Of a stretch of 64,000 nucleotides of DNA, positions 42,365 to 51,101 are shown piece after piece; positions within the stretch are counted from its first letter, which is position 1, and each line of letters starts with the position of its first letter. The translations under genes were made by a program, and so were the position numbers. Origin of the DNA: Gammaproteobacteria bacterium (GTDB lineage Bacteria > Pseudomonadota > Gammaproteobacteria > HK1); NCBI GenBank assembly GCA_022824305.1, contig JAJEAD010000087.1:40328-104327 (forward strand). Direction: 5' to 3'. A model generated the notes under the pieces. That model saw nothing but the letters and a program-made list of their open reading frames with translations. It was not told where the DNA came from and did no database searches.

Positions 42365-43381
42365 ATGGCGAGCATCGAGGTGCTCTTTCTCTCCAAGGAG
42401 GACGTGGATCGGGTCGACCTGGGCCTGCAGGAAGTGATGGACGCGGTGGAGGTCGGGCTGCGGGCGCACGGGGAGAAGGACGTGGTGATGCCGCCCAAGG
42501 CGCACCTGGCGCTCGACTATCCCGAGAAGATCTTCAATATCCTTCCCGGCTATGCGGGGCCGATCGACGCCTGCGGGGTCAAGGTGCTCGGGGACTTTCA
42601 CGGCAACTACGCGCACGGCGTGCCCTCCGAGATCTCCACCCTGATCCTGATGCGTACGGATACCGGCGCGCCCTACGCCATCATCAACTCCACCGCCATC
42701 ACGTGGATGCGCACCGGCGCGGTGAGCGCGGTGGGGGCGAAGTACCTGGCGTGCCGGCGCCCGCGGGTGCTCGCGAACATCGGCGCCCGGGGCAGCTCCT
42801 GGTACAACGTCGCGATGCTCGATGCGCTCTTCGATTTCGAGGAGATCCGCATTACCAGCCGGAGGGCGGAGTCCCGGCGACGCTTCGGCGAGGCCATGAG
42901 CGAGCGCCTCGGCAAGGCGGTGCGGGTCGAGGACAACGCCGCGGACACGGTGCGCGACGCGGACATCATCATCGATGCGTCGAGGCTGATGGAGCACGAA
43001 GTCCTGGTGCCGGATGCCGCGCTCCGGCCCGGCGCTCTGCTCCAGCCCTACGGCTCGGTGATGTCGGTCGACCCCACGTTGCCCTTCCGCGCCGACAAGT
43101 TCATCGTCGACGATTGGAACCAGTGCGCGAAGGCCGGCTACGGCCAGTTCGCCCCCCTGATAAATGCCGGCGAGCTGCGCCGGGAGCACCTGCACGCGGA
43201 GATCGGAGAAGTGGTGGCGGGCAGGAAGCCGGGCCGCGAGAGGGAGGACGAGCGCATCGTGTTCTGGCACAAGGGCTACGCGATCAGCGACATCATGGTC
43301 GGGCACCTGGTCTACGAGAAGGCGAGGGCGCAGGGTATCGGCACCCTCCTGCCCTACTACGAGGAACCCCGTGACGAGTAG
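42365..43381 (+). CDS. Ornithine cyclodeaminase / mu-crystallin family NAD(P)-dependent enzyme
   Basis: 338 residues. The family motifs are 'MPPKAHLALDYPEKIFNILP' (about 42), the substrate-binding 'GVKVLGDFHGNY', 'MRTGAVSAVGAKYLACRRP' (about 119) and the Rossmann segment 'VLANIGARGSSWYNVAML' (about 139). Members act as ornithine cyclodeaminase, imine or ketimine reductase, or alanine dehydrogenase; which one applies is not evident. The ATG at 42365 follows GGAGG by 7 bases. It is probably co-transcribed with hutH, which starts 24 bp later. Confidence 0.87.
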   Translation: MASIEVLFLSKEDVDRVDLGLQEVMDAVEVGLRAHGEKDVVMPPKAHLALDYPEKIFNILPGYAGPIDACGVKVLGDFHGNYAHGVPSEISTLILMRTDTGAPYAIINSTAITWMRTGAVSAVGAKYLACRRPRVLANIGARGSSWYNVAMLDALFDFEEIRITSRRAESRRRFGEAMSERLGKAVRVEDNAADTVRDADIIIDASRLMEHEVLVPDAALRPGALLQPYGSVMSVDPTLPFRADKFIVDDWNQCAKAGYGQFAPLINAGELRREHLHAEIGEVVAGRKPGREREDERIVFWHKGYAISDIMVGHLVYEKARAQGIGTLLPYYEEPRDE

Positions 43382-43405
43382 CCGGCGTCGGGTCCGGGAC
43401 CACCA

Positions 43406-44926
43406 GTGAGCGCGCTCCTGCTCGATGGCCGGGGGCTCGGACTCGGGGAGTTCGAGCAGGTGGCGCTCGGCCGGCGTCCCTGCGCCATTTCGGATGACGC
43501 GCGCTCGCAGGTGCGGGCATCGCGGAGAGTGGTGGAGACGGTCGTCGCGCGGGGGGACCCGGTCTACGGCATCAACACCGGCTTCGGGGACCTCGCGAGA
43601 GTGCGCATTGCGCGGGAGGACCTGCGTTCGCTCCAGGAGCGTCTCGTGCTCAGCCATGCCGCCGGCCTCGGTGAGCCCCTGGATGCGGCGGCGGTGCGCG
43701 GCATGCTCCTGCTGCGCGCCAACACGCTCGCGCGCGGCCACTCGGGAGTGCGGCCGGAGCTCATCGATGCGCTGCTCGGCCTGCTCAACGCGGACGCTCT
43801 CCCCCGGGTGCCGAGCCGGGGCTCGGTCGGCGCGAGCGGAGATCTCGCTCCCCTCGCGCACCTCGCCCTGCCGCTCATCGGCCGCGGCGAGCTCGTCGTC
43901 GAGGGAGAGCGGATGCCGGCGACGAGGGGCCTCGCGGCGATCGGCCAGGGGCCCCAGGTCCTGGAAGCGAAGGAGGGGCTCGCGCTAATCAACGGGACGC
44001 AGGCCATGACCTCCCTCCTTGCCCTGGCGGCGATCCGGGGACGCCGACTGGTCCGCTCGGCCGACCTCATCGGCGCGCTGTCGACGGACGCTCTGCGCGG
44101 AACCGATACTGCCTTCGACGCGCGCATTCACGCGCTGCGGCCGCATCGGGGCCAGCAGCGCAGCGCCTCGAACATGTGGGCGCTCATGCAGGGTTCGGAG
44201 ATTCGGGAGTCGCATCGCTTCGGAGACGTGCGCGTGCAGGACCCCTACAGCCTGCGTTGCGCGCCGCAGGTGCATGGCGCGGTGCGCGACGTTCTCGAAG
44301 ACGTCGTGGCCACGCTCGAAGTGGAGATGAACGCGGTCACCGACAACCCCCTCGTCTTTCCGGAGGAGGGAGAGATCCTCTCTGGAGGCAACTTTCACGG
44401 GGAGGCGGTCGCAGTCGCCTCCGACATGCTCGCGGTGGGATTGACCGAGCTCGGCACCATCAGCGAGCGGCGCGTCGAGAAGCTCACCAACACTGCCTTC
44501 TCCGCTCTGCCCCCGTTCCTGGTCGAAGACGCCGGCCTCAACTCCGGCTTCATGGTGGCCCAGGTCACCGCGGCTGCGCTCGCGGCGGAATGCAAGACGC
44601 TGTGTCACCCCGCGTCGGTAGACACGATCCCGACCTCGGCCGACAAGGAGGATCACGTTTCCATGGGCATGGGGGCGGCGCTCAAGCTCGCACCGGTGGT
44701 GCGCAACGTGAACGCCATCCTGGCAATCGAGCTGGCGGCGGCGGCCCAGGGTATTGATCTCCTGCGTCCGCTTCGCTCCAGCCCGCCTCTGGAGCGCCTG
44801 CACGCCGCGCTGCGCGCGCGCATCCCCAAGTGGGAACGCGACCGCGAGATGGCCCCCGACCTCGAGACCGCGATCGAGGTGCTGGAAGGGCTCGATCCGC
44901 TCCTCGACGAGCTCGGAGTCCGCTGA
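43406..44926 (+). CDS. hutH: Histidine ammonia-lyase
   Basis: 506 residues, full HAL length. The MIO prosthetic group forms from Ala-Ser-Gly in 'GSVGASGDLAPLAH' (about 138-151). Other signatures are 'VYGINTGFGDLA' (about 53, catalytic Tyr), 'QDPYSLRCAPQVHGA' (about 277) and 'DNPLVF' (about 315). It converts L-histidine to urocanate and ammonia. It is separated by about 9.7 kb from hutF-hutI-hutU in the same window. The GTG start at 43406 lies 24 bp after the cyclodeaminase-type gene. Confidence 0.92.
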   Translation: MSALLLDGRGLGLGEFEQVALGRRPCAISDDARSQVRASRRVVETVVARGDPVYGINTGFGDLARVRIAREDLRSLQERLVLSHAAGLGEPLDAAAVRGMLLLRANTLARGHSGVRPELIDALLGLLNADALPRVPSRGSVGASGDLAPLAHLALPLIGRGELVVEGERMPATRGLAAIGQGPQVLEAKEGLALINGTQAMTSLLALAAIRGRRLVRSADLIGALSTDALRGTDTAFDARIHALRPHRGQQRSASNMWALMQGSEIRESHRFGDVRVQDPYSLRCAPQVHGAVRDVLEDVVATLEVEMNAVTDNPLVFPEEGEILSGGNFHGEAVAVASDMLAVGLTELGTISERRVEKLTNTAFSALPPFLVEDAGLNSGFMVAQVTAAALAAECKTLCHPASVDTIPTSADKEDHVSMGMGAALKLAPVVRNVNAILAIELAAAAQGIDLLRPLRSSPPLERLHAALRARIPKWERDREMAPDLETAIEVLEGLDPLLDELGVR

Positions 44927-44993
44927 CGCGGGGTGCGGCCGTCCCGCGGGCGGTCCCCCGGCTTCTCCCGCGCCCGGACGCCGCCGGGCCGCC

Positions 44994-46646
44994 TCAGGTG
45001 AGCTGCTCGCTGATCGGACCTTCGCGCAAGCGGGCGCCGGCGCGGGTGTGGAGCAGGTTGTCGAGCCAGTCCGGATCCATCTCCGGCACCGACGCGAGCA
45101 GCAGTTCGGTGTACTCGTGGTAGGGAGGACTGAGGATCACGTCTCTCGGGCCGTGCTCGACGACCCGGCCGTTGAGCATCACCACGATCTCGTCCGAGAT
45201 GGCCTTGACCGTCGCGAGGTCGTGAGTGATGAAGAGGTAGGACACCTTGAGCTCGTTCTGAAGGCGCTGCAGCAGTCGCAGGATTCCGTCCGCCACGAGC
45301 TGATCGAGGGCCGAGGTCACCTCGTCGCAGATGATCATGTCGGGCTTCGCCGCGAGCGCACGTGCAATGCAGACCCTCTGCTTCTCGCCGCCGGAGAGCT
45401 CCGAAGGAAAGCGGTCGAGGTAGCGCGCGTTGAGCTCGATTTGCTCGAGGAGCTCCACCACTCGCTCGCGCTGCGCCTTGCCCTCCATGCCGAAATAGAA
45501 GGACAGCGGTCGCCCGAGTACCTGCTGGACCGTCTGGCGCGGGTTCAGGGCGACATCGGGCATCTGGTAGATCATCTGGAGGCGACGCAGCATTTCCTTG
45601 TCGCGCTGCTTGAAGCTCGGGGGAAGCTCCTTCCCCTCGAAGACGATCGATCCCTTCGTGGGCGGGAGGAGTCCGGTGATGGCCCGCGCCAGCGTGCTCT
45701 TGCCGCTCCCGGACTCGCCCACCACCGCGATCGTGTTGCAGCGGGTCAGGTCGAGGGTGATGTCCTCGAGCACCGGGACCCCTCCGGGCCCGCCGTAGCT
45801 CGCGCTCACGTCCCTGACCTCCAGCAGCGTGTCGCCTTCCTCCGCGTGGTGCACCTTGTCTTCCCTCACCTTGCGCACGGAGAGCAGCGCCCTGGTGTAG
45901 TCCTCGCGGGGTGCGGCAATCATCGCTCTGGCGTCACCGATCTCCACCATCTCGCCGTAGCGCAGCACCATGATGCGGTCCGACACCTGGGCGACGACCG
46001 CGAGATCGTGGCTGATGTAGATCGCGGCGGTGTTCAGCTCGCGAATCGCGTCCTTGATCGCGGCGAGCACCTCGATCTGGGTCGTGACGTCGAGGGCGGT
46101 GGTGGGCTCGTCGAAGACGATGAGGTCGGGCTTGCAGGCCATCGCCATCGCCACCATCGCCCGCTGGAGCTGTCCTCCCGAGACCTGGTGCGGATAGCGG
46201 TTGCCGATGTTCTCGGGATCCGGCAGGTCGAGCCGCTTGTACAGGCGCTTGCCCTGCGACTCCGCCTGGGACATGTCCATGACGCCGTGCTGCACCGGAG
46301 CCTCGACGTACTGGGCGATGAGGCGGTGCGCGGGATTGAAGGACGCGGCGGCGCTCTGCGCCACGTAGGAAATGCGCACCCCGCGAAGCTGCCGAAGGTT
46401 CTCGTCGTTCGAGGACGTGAGCTCGAGGCCGTCGAAGGTGATGCTGCCGCCGGTGATGCGGCAACCCGGCCGGCAGAATCCCATGCTCGCGATGCCGATG
46501 GTGGACTTGCCGGCGCCGGACTCCCCGATCAGCCCGAGCACCCGGCCGCGATCGAGCTCGACATCGACTCCCTTGACGATCTCCTGCCAGCGCTCTTCCT
46601 GGAAGCCCTCGATCCGAAGGCCCTGCATGGTGAGTAGTCGAGACAT
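44994..46646 (-). CDS. Oligopeptide/dipeptide ABC transporter ATPase, fused DppD-DppF type
   Basis: 550 residues with two complete ATPase domains. The first (about 1-260) has Walker A 'GESGAGKST', '[16 protein letters not shown]' and '[12 protein letters not shown]'. The second (about 275-530) has 'GESGSGKST', '[16 protein letters not shown]' and '[12 protein letters not shown]'. It powers import of peptides or similar solutes through the two permeases that precede it in the operon (DppC- and DppB-like). No extracellular binding protein is encoded beside it. Confidence 0.92.
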   Translation of the reverse strand: MSRLLTMQGLRIEGFQEERWQEIVKGVDVELDRGRVLGLIGESGAGKSTIGIASMGFCRPGCRITGGSITFDGLELTSSNDENLRQLRGVRISYVAQSAAASFNPAHRLIAQYVEAPVQHGVMDMSQAESQGKRLYKRLDLPDPENIGNRYPHQVSGGQLQRAMVAMAMACKPDLIVFDEPTTALDVTTQIEVLAAIKDAIRELNTAAIYISHDLAVVAQVSDRIMVLRYGEMVEIGDARAMIAAPREDYTRALLSVRKVREDKVHHAEEGDTLLEVRDVSASYGGPGGVPVLEDITLDLTRCNTIAVVGESGSGKSTLARAITGLLPPTKGSIVFEGKELPPSFKQRDKEMLRRLQMIYQMPDVALNPRQTVQQVLGRPLSFYFGMEGKAQRERVVELLEQIELNARYLDRFPSELSGGEKQRVCIARALAAKPDMIICDEVTSALDQLVADGILRLLQRLQNELKVSYLFITHDLATVKAISDEIVVMLNGRVVEHGPRDVILSPPYHEYTELLLASVPEMDPDWLDNLLHTRAGARLREGPISEQLT

Positions 46647-46695
46647 TGCTTTCGCCGGGTGAGGTGGGCTCGCGTCCTGCGCCGGAAGGTGCCGG

Positions 46696-47604
46696 TCAGT
46701 ACTCGTCGCGCAGGCCTGCCGCCTTGCGCAGGAACCAGTCCACCACGAGGTTGACGCCGATGGTCAGAATGGCGATCGCGGCGGCGGGAACGAGGGGGGT
46801 GTAGATGCCGAAAGTGATGGCGCCCGCGTTCTCCTTCACCATGCTCCCCCAGTCCGCGGTGGGCGGCTGCAGGCCGAGTCCCAGGAAGCTGAGCGCGCTC
46901 AGGAAGAGGAACACGAAGCAGAAGCGCAGCCCGAACTCGGCCACCAGCGGAGGCAGGGTATTGGGGAGGATCTCGCGGCGCATCAGCCACCAGATCCGCT
47001 CGCCCCGCAGTCTCGCCACCTCCACGTACTCCATGACCTCGACGTCCATCGCGACCGCCCGGGACAGCCGGTAGACGCGCGTCGCATCGAGGATCGCGAT
47101 CACCACGATCAGCACGCCCACCGAAGTGCCGACCACGGAGAGGATCATGAGCGCGAAGATGAGGGTGGGGAAGGCCATGATCACGTCGACAAAGCGGCTG
47201 AGTCCCTGATCGACCCAACCCCGCAGCGTTGCCGCGAGGAAACCGCAGGAGATGCCGATGGCAAAGGAGAGGATCGTGGTCACCAGCGCGATGGAGATGG
47301 TGTTGCGGGCGCCGTAGAGGAGTCGGGTGAAGAGATCCCGCCCGAGGTGGTCGGTGCCGAGCAGCACCTTGTGCTCCCGATCCCGGTTGATCTCGTCCCA
47401 GCACTCGTAGGCCGCGATCCCCTCGGGGGTGCAGTCGTTCGCCCAGAATCCGGCCTCCCAGACATCGCCCACGACTTCGGTCTCCGGAAACGGACTGAGG
47501 ACGGGCGCGAAGACCATCAGGGTGACGTTGATGACGATGATCACCAGCCCGAGCTTGGCGCTCCAGGGGGCGTTCAGCAGCGCCTTGAGCACGTCCCTAA
47601 GCAT
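46696..47604 (-). CDS. ABC transporter permease, DppC/OppC type
   Basis: 302 residues, about six transmembrane helices. The family opening is 'GTDHLGRDLFTRLLYGARNT' (about 80-99) and the ATPase-contacting EAA loop is 'YVEVARLRGERIWWLMRREI' (about 193-212). An N-terminal membrane segment is followed by a periplasmic insert containing two Cys ('DCTPEGIAAYECWDE'), which might form a disulfide. It pairs with the DppB-like permease 12 bp upstream. Confidence 0.92.
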   Translation of the reverse strand: MLRDVLKALLNAPWSAKLGLVIIVINVTLMVFAPVLSPFPETEVVGDVWEAGFWANDCTPEGIAAYECWDEINRDREHKVLLGTDHLGRDLFTRLLYGARNTISIALVTTILSFAIGISCGFLAATLRGWVDQGLSRFVDVIMAFPTLIFALMILSVVGTSVGVLIVVIAILDATRVYRLSRAVAMDVEVMEYVEVARLRGERIWWLMRREILPNTLPPLVAEFGLRFCFVFLFLSALSFLGLGLQPPTADWGSMVKENAGAITFGIYTPLVPAAAIAILTIGVNLVVDWFLRKAAGLRDEY

Positions 47605-47616
47605 CGCCGCCGAGCC

Positions 47617-48573
47617 TCACTTCGGGTGCCGCAGCCGCGGATTGGCGAGAATCGACAGCACGTCCGCGGTCAGGTTGAGCAGCACGTAGGTCCCCGCGAA
47701 TATGAGCCCGCTCGCCTGCACCACCGGCAGGTCCCGCTTCGACACCGAGTCGACGAGTAGCTGGCCGAGGCCCGGGTACACGAAGACCACTTCGACCACG
47801 ACCACCCCCACCACCAGGTACGCGAGGTTCAGCACGATGACGTTGATCACCGGGGAGAGCGCGTTGGGGAAGGCGTGGTGAATGATGATGCGGCTGCGCT
47901 TGATGCCCTTGAGGCGCGCCATCTCGATGTAGGGACTCATCATCAGGCTGATGATCGCGGCCCGCGTCATGCGCATCATGTGCGCCACCACCACCAGGAT
48001 CAGGGTGAGCGCGGGAAGGGCGACCGCATAGAGCTTCCGGCCGAGCGGCATGTCGGGGGCGATGTTGGAGATGCTCGGGAACACGCTCCACTGCACCGAC
48101 AGGAGGACGATCAGGATGTAGGCGACGAAGAACTCCGGGAAGGAGATGGTGGACAGCGTCGTCATCGAGATCATCTTGTCGAAGAGGGTCTCGCGATAGA
48201 GGGCGGCCATCATCCCGAGGAACACCGCCAGCGGGACCGCGACGATCGCCGCGCTCGCCGCGAGAAAGATGGTGTTGCCGAGGCGGGTGCCGATCAGCTC
48301 CGATATCTCTCGCTTGTTGGCGAGCGAGGTGCCCATGTCCCCGGTCATGAAGTTCCCGAGCCACGTGATGTAGCGCGTGTACCAGGGCAGGTCGAGGCCG
48401 AGCTCGCGGCGAAACGCGGCCACCGTCTCCGGAGTCGCGGACTGGCCGAGAATCGCCTGGGCCAGATCGCCGGGGAGCAGCTCCACCCCCACCGCGATCA
48501 TCAGCGAGATGGCGATGAGGGTCACCACACCGAATACCAGGCGCTTGCCCACCATCACCGGCAGCGAATCCAT
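47617..48573 (-). CDS. ABC transporter permease, DppB/OppB type
   Basis: 318 residues, six transmembrane helices. It has the N-terminal signature 'GKRLVFGVVTLIAISLMI' (about 9), 'LGLDLPWYTRYITWLGNFM' (about 59) and the EAA loop 'EMARLKGIKRSRIIIHHAFP' (about 216). It is first in the visible three-gene operon (DppB-, DppC-like, fused ATPase). The upstream neighbour is a PPOX protein rather than a solute-binding protein, so the receptor is encoded elsewhere or has been lost. Confidence 0.92.
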   Translation of the reverse strand: MDSLPVMVGKRLVFGVVTLIAISLMIAVGVELLPGDLAQAILGQSATPETVAAFRRELGLDLPWYTRYITWLGNFMTGDMGTSLANKREISELIGTRLGNTIFLAASAAIVAVPLAVFLGMMAALYRETLFDKMISMTTLSTISFPEFFVAYILIVLLSVQWSVFPSISNIAPDMPLGRKLYAVALPALTLILVVVAHMMRMTRAAIISLMMSPYIEMARLKGIKRSRIIIHHAFPNALSPVINVIVLNLAYLVVGVVVVEVVFVYPGLGQLLVDSVSKRDLPVVQASGLIFAGTYVLLNLTADVLSILANPRLRHPK

Positions 48574-48674
48574 CGTCCCTCCAGGCCCTTATCGTTCTGT
48601 TCGGAGCGGCTGCGGCGGCCCGCTCCGGCGGGGATGATCGGCGAAACGCCGCGCTATCTCAAGCGCGCGGGCGC

Positions 48675-49079
48675 TCATCCCCAGTAGTAGGCGCTCCGGG
48701 GATCGATTCGGACGATGGTGCGAAGCTGCGGCCAGTCCGCGATGTATCCCTCCACCTCGTCGTCGCTGACGTAGCGCCGGGTGATGCGACGGATCTCCTC
48801 GTCCACTTCCGGCCCGTCGCTCGTGCGCAGGGTGGCGCGTCCCTTCATCATCACCGCAATGCCCCCCTCCTGCACCGATACTCCGACCTTCGGATCGCGC
48901 TTCAGGTTCCTCACCCATGCCCGCTTCTCCAGAGTCCACACGTGCATCGCTTCCCCATCCCACCGGTACCAGACGGGTACGAGCTGCGGGCAGGAGTCGC
49001 GGCCGAGGGTGCCAATCACCGCGAGCAGACCGGGCCGTTCCCGGTTCAGAAGCTCGTGCATGCGAGGTTCGATGTTCAT
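48675..49079 (-). CDS. Pyridoxamine 5'-phosphate oxidase-like (PPOX/F420) split-barrel flavoprotein
   Basis: 134 residues. Split-barrel motifs are 'RPGLLAVIGTLGRDSCPQLV' (about 14-33), 'VWYRWDGEAMHVWTLEKRAW' (about 35) and 'VSVQEGGIAVMMKGRATLRT' (about 69). Such proteins bind FMN or F420 and reduce diverse small molecules or bind haem. The ATG at 49079 starts just before the domain; the longer open frame upstream is low-complexity. It lies 101 bp upstream of the ABC permease operon on the same strand; a functional link is not evident. Confidence 0.85.
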   Translation of the reverse strand: MNIEPRMHELLNRERPGLLAVIGTLGRDSCPQLVPVWYRWDGEAMHVWTLEKRAWVRNLKRDPKVGVSVQEGGIAVMMKGRATLRTSDGPEVDEEIRRITRRYVSDDEVEGYIADWPQLRTIVRIDPRSAYYWG

Positions 49080-49626
49080 GGAAGGTGTTCCCGGGTGCCG
49101 TGGTCGGAATTGCCGGCACGCGGGCGTGTCCCGGGCCGGCGCGAACGGGACTCCGGAGGCGCCGCCGCAGAGTCTTCGCGACGGCAACATATATGACAGG
49201 CATGCCGCCGGACTCAAGGGGCGCTGCGCCCTGGAGGTCTCCGGGCCTGCCCGGTGCGTACGCGAACTTTCGAACGCGCCGGCCGCCTCGTGGGCGCCGG
49301 TCACGGCAGGGAAAAGGGGAGGGTGCAGACAGGGCGCTGAGCGTCGAGCTTCGCAACGTCCGCTTCGGATGGCGTTTCCCGGGAATTCGTTGGATACTGT
49401 GTGACACGTTGCCCGCAGGGTGGAAGGGAGCTTCCCGATGCCCCGGCCAGTCGAGCGCAATGGCGCGGAGGCGGCGCCTTCCGGCATGACCGGAAACGAC
49501 GGCTCCGCTGCCGCCCCTTTCTGGCGAAGCCTCGCGTCCCGGTGCTCGCGCTTCCGGGTCCCGCCCGCCGGCGGCCGCCCGGCCGCCCGCCGGAACGAGT
49601 CGCCGTAGTCCGGGCGGAAGCCGGAG
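49080..49626. other. 547-bp divergent gap, no confident gene
   Basis: The stretch separates the PPOX gene (minus) from the unidentified plus-strand gene at 49627. A 62-codon plus-strand frame at 49420-49608 is Arg/Pro/Ala-rich and I do not call it. A relatively AT-rich patch near 49385-49410 (ttcgttggatactgtgtgaca) is the best promoter candidate. Confidence 0.35.
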
Positions 49627-50337
49627 ATGGGCCTCGCGGATCGGCATTCGGCGCTCGACCTCGACCAGTCGTTGCGACCGGGCCTCGACCTTCTCGCCAA
49701 CGAGATCGTCATTGCGCTCAAGAAGCGGACGCGATTCCCGCAGAACGCGGAGATCTACCGCCCGGGCCTCGTGCGCACCGCATCCGACCGGACCCTGCTC
49801 GACTACGAGCTCGAGCGCATGGAGGTTCTGCACGCGGAGCTCGGACGCTACACCTTCGCTTCGCAGGAGGCCTTCACCGAGGTTTCGAGCGTCGAGCCGA
49901 TCATCGTTCGCGAGCAGCCGCCAAGCCCGATCGCGACCATGGCGAGCGGCGCCGGGGCCAGGGTAAAGGCGTACTACCTCGGGTGGGTGGAGCGCGCGTG
50001 CGCGGCCGGCAGCGACTCGAACACCTACGGAGAGACGGCGACCACCGACGTCGAGGCGCTGCTGTGCATTCTCGAGCGCGTGAACCTGGGCAAGTTCGTG
50101 GCGGAGTCGAAGTTCGAGGAGCTCGGGCCCCGCTTTCGGGAAGCGGGCGACGACGTCGAGGCCATCCGGGCTCTGCTGGTGCGCAAGGGCCGCGAAGCTC
50201 AGGTCTTCGACCTCGCACGGCGCCTCGCCGCGCACTACGAGCTGGACGCAGACCTCGTGCTCGATGTCTTCGCGTGGATGATCGAGACCACCGTCGACAT
50301 CGAAATCGCCTACATCAGGATGCGTTGCGGGAGCTGA
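49627..50337 (+). CDS. Unidentified helical protein, possibly chorismate mutase-like
   Basis: 236 residues, predicted to be mostly helical. The N-terminal half has a long amphipathic helix with 'LLANEIVIALKKRTRFPQNA' (about 23-42), which vaguely recalls the AroQ chorismate mutase pattern of R and K spaced along a helix. This is followed by 'DYELERMEVLHAELGRYTF' (about 60). The C-terminal half ('KGREAQVFDLARRLAAHYEL') shows no known motif. Codon use and length support a real gene. It is monocistronic and convergent with the selenoprotein gene. I cannot assign a reaction. Confidence 0.6.
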   Translation: MGLADRHSALDLDQSLRPGLDLLANEIVIALKKRTRFPQNAEIYRPGLVRTASDRTLLDYELERMEVLHAELGRYTFASQEAFTEVSSVEPIIVREQPPSPIATMASGAGARVKAYYLGWVERACAAGSDSNTYGETATTDVEALLCILERVNLGKFVAESKFEELGPRFREAGDDVEAIRALLVRKGREAQVFDLARRLAAHYELDADLVLDVFAWMIETTVDIEIAYIRMRCGS

Positions 50338-50416
50338 AGGAGCGGGCCGGGCACCCGCTCTCCCGGCATCGAGGCCGGGAGAGCACGTTGCCGGCGCCGG
50401 GGCCGGACCGGTGGCC

Positions 50417-50863
50417 TCAGGCGATGTCGCTCAGCACCTCGGCGGGGTGGTCGGCGGGGGTGACCTTCCCGTAGACCCGGGCGACGCGCCCTTCCGGGTC
50501 GATGAGGAAGCTCACCCGGGCCGCGTACCCGGCGTCGGCGTCGTCCGCCGCGCCGTAGGCGAGACCGGCCTTGCGCTCCACGTCGCAGAGCAGGTCGTAG
50601 GGGAAGTCGAACTTCTCCTTGAATGCCTTGTTCTCGGCCGGAGTATCGAAGCTCGCGCCGAGGATCACCGCGTTCCTGTCGCTGAAGTCTTGGATTCGAT
50701 CACGGAACCCTTTGCCTTCAACCGTTCAGCCCGGGGTGTCGGCCTTGGGATACCACCAGAGCACCAGCCACTTGCCGCGGAAGTCCGCGAGCGAGACCGG
50801 CGTTCCGTCCTGGTTGAGCGCCGAGAAGTCGGGAGCGGCGCTGCCTTCTGTCACGAGGGGCAT
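50417..50863 (-). CDS. Selenocysteine-containing peroxiredoxin (PrxQ/AhpE-like)
   Basis: 148 residues if the in-frame TGA at 50726-50728 is read as Sec (residue 46). Upstream of it the frame gives 'APDFSALNQDGTPVSLADFR' and 'WWYPKADTPG'; downstream, without shift, 'TVEGKGFRD' and 'VILGASFDTPAENKAFKEKF', then 'SFLIDPEGRVARVYGKV'. So Sec replaces exactly the peroxidatic Cys of 'YPKADTPGCT'. It reduces peroxides. The resolving-Cys position of PrxQ (five residues on) is Lys; the only Cys is in 'LLCDVERK'. The ATG at 50863 has AGGAGG 9 bases upstream. selA/selB/tRNA-Sec are not in the window. Confidence 0.87.
50681..50728 (-). promoter_or_regulatory. Candidate bacterial SECIS hairpin after the UGA codon
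   Basis: Immediately 3' of the UGA the mRNA can fold into an outer stem GUUGAAG/CUUCAGC (7 bp) and an inner stem GGGUU/AAUCC (5 bp, one G-U) with a 9-nt apical loop CCGUGAUCG. The apical stem begins 16 nt after the UGA, within the window known for SelB-dependent recoding. The fold was drawn by eye and not energy-tested. Confidence 0.4.
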
Positions 50864-51101
50864 GGATAGCAGTCCTCCTGGTGGAACATGTGGGGTTCGA
50901 GCCGGCGCGATGCCGGTAACGGCATGGTATCCCGAAACGCGCGCCACGGGCTCGCGGACCGGCGGAGATCCGTGATCGCCGCGAAGCAGGCGGGCGAAGC
51001 GGGGCGTTCGCCCGCCCCGAGCCGGCCGCCCGTCGGGCCGGGTACCGGACCGCGGCGCCCCGGCGAGCTCGGGGCGCGGTGCGCGCACGCCACAAGGACG
51101 C

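Noticed and set aside
50417..50668. Two separate broken peroxiredoxin ORFs (a simple nonsense pseudogene)
   Set aside because: The only interruption is one TGA exactly at the catalytic Cys codon, with both halves conserved and in frame, which is the signature of selenocysteine rather than decay.
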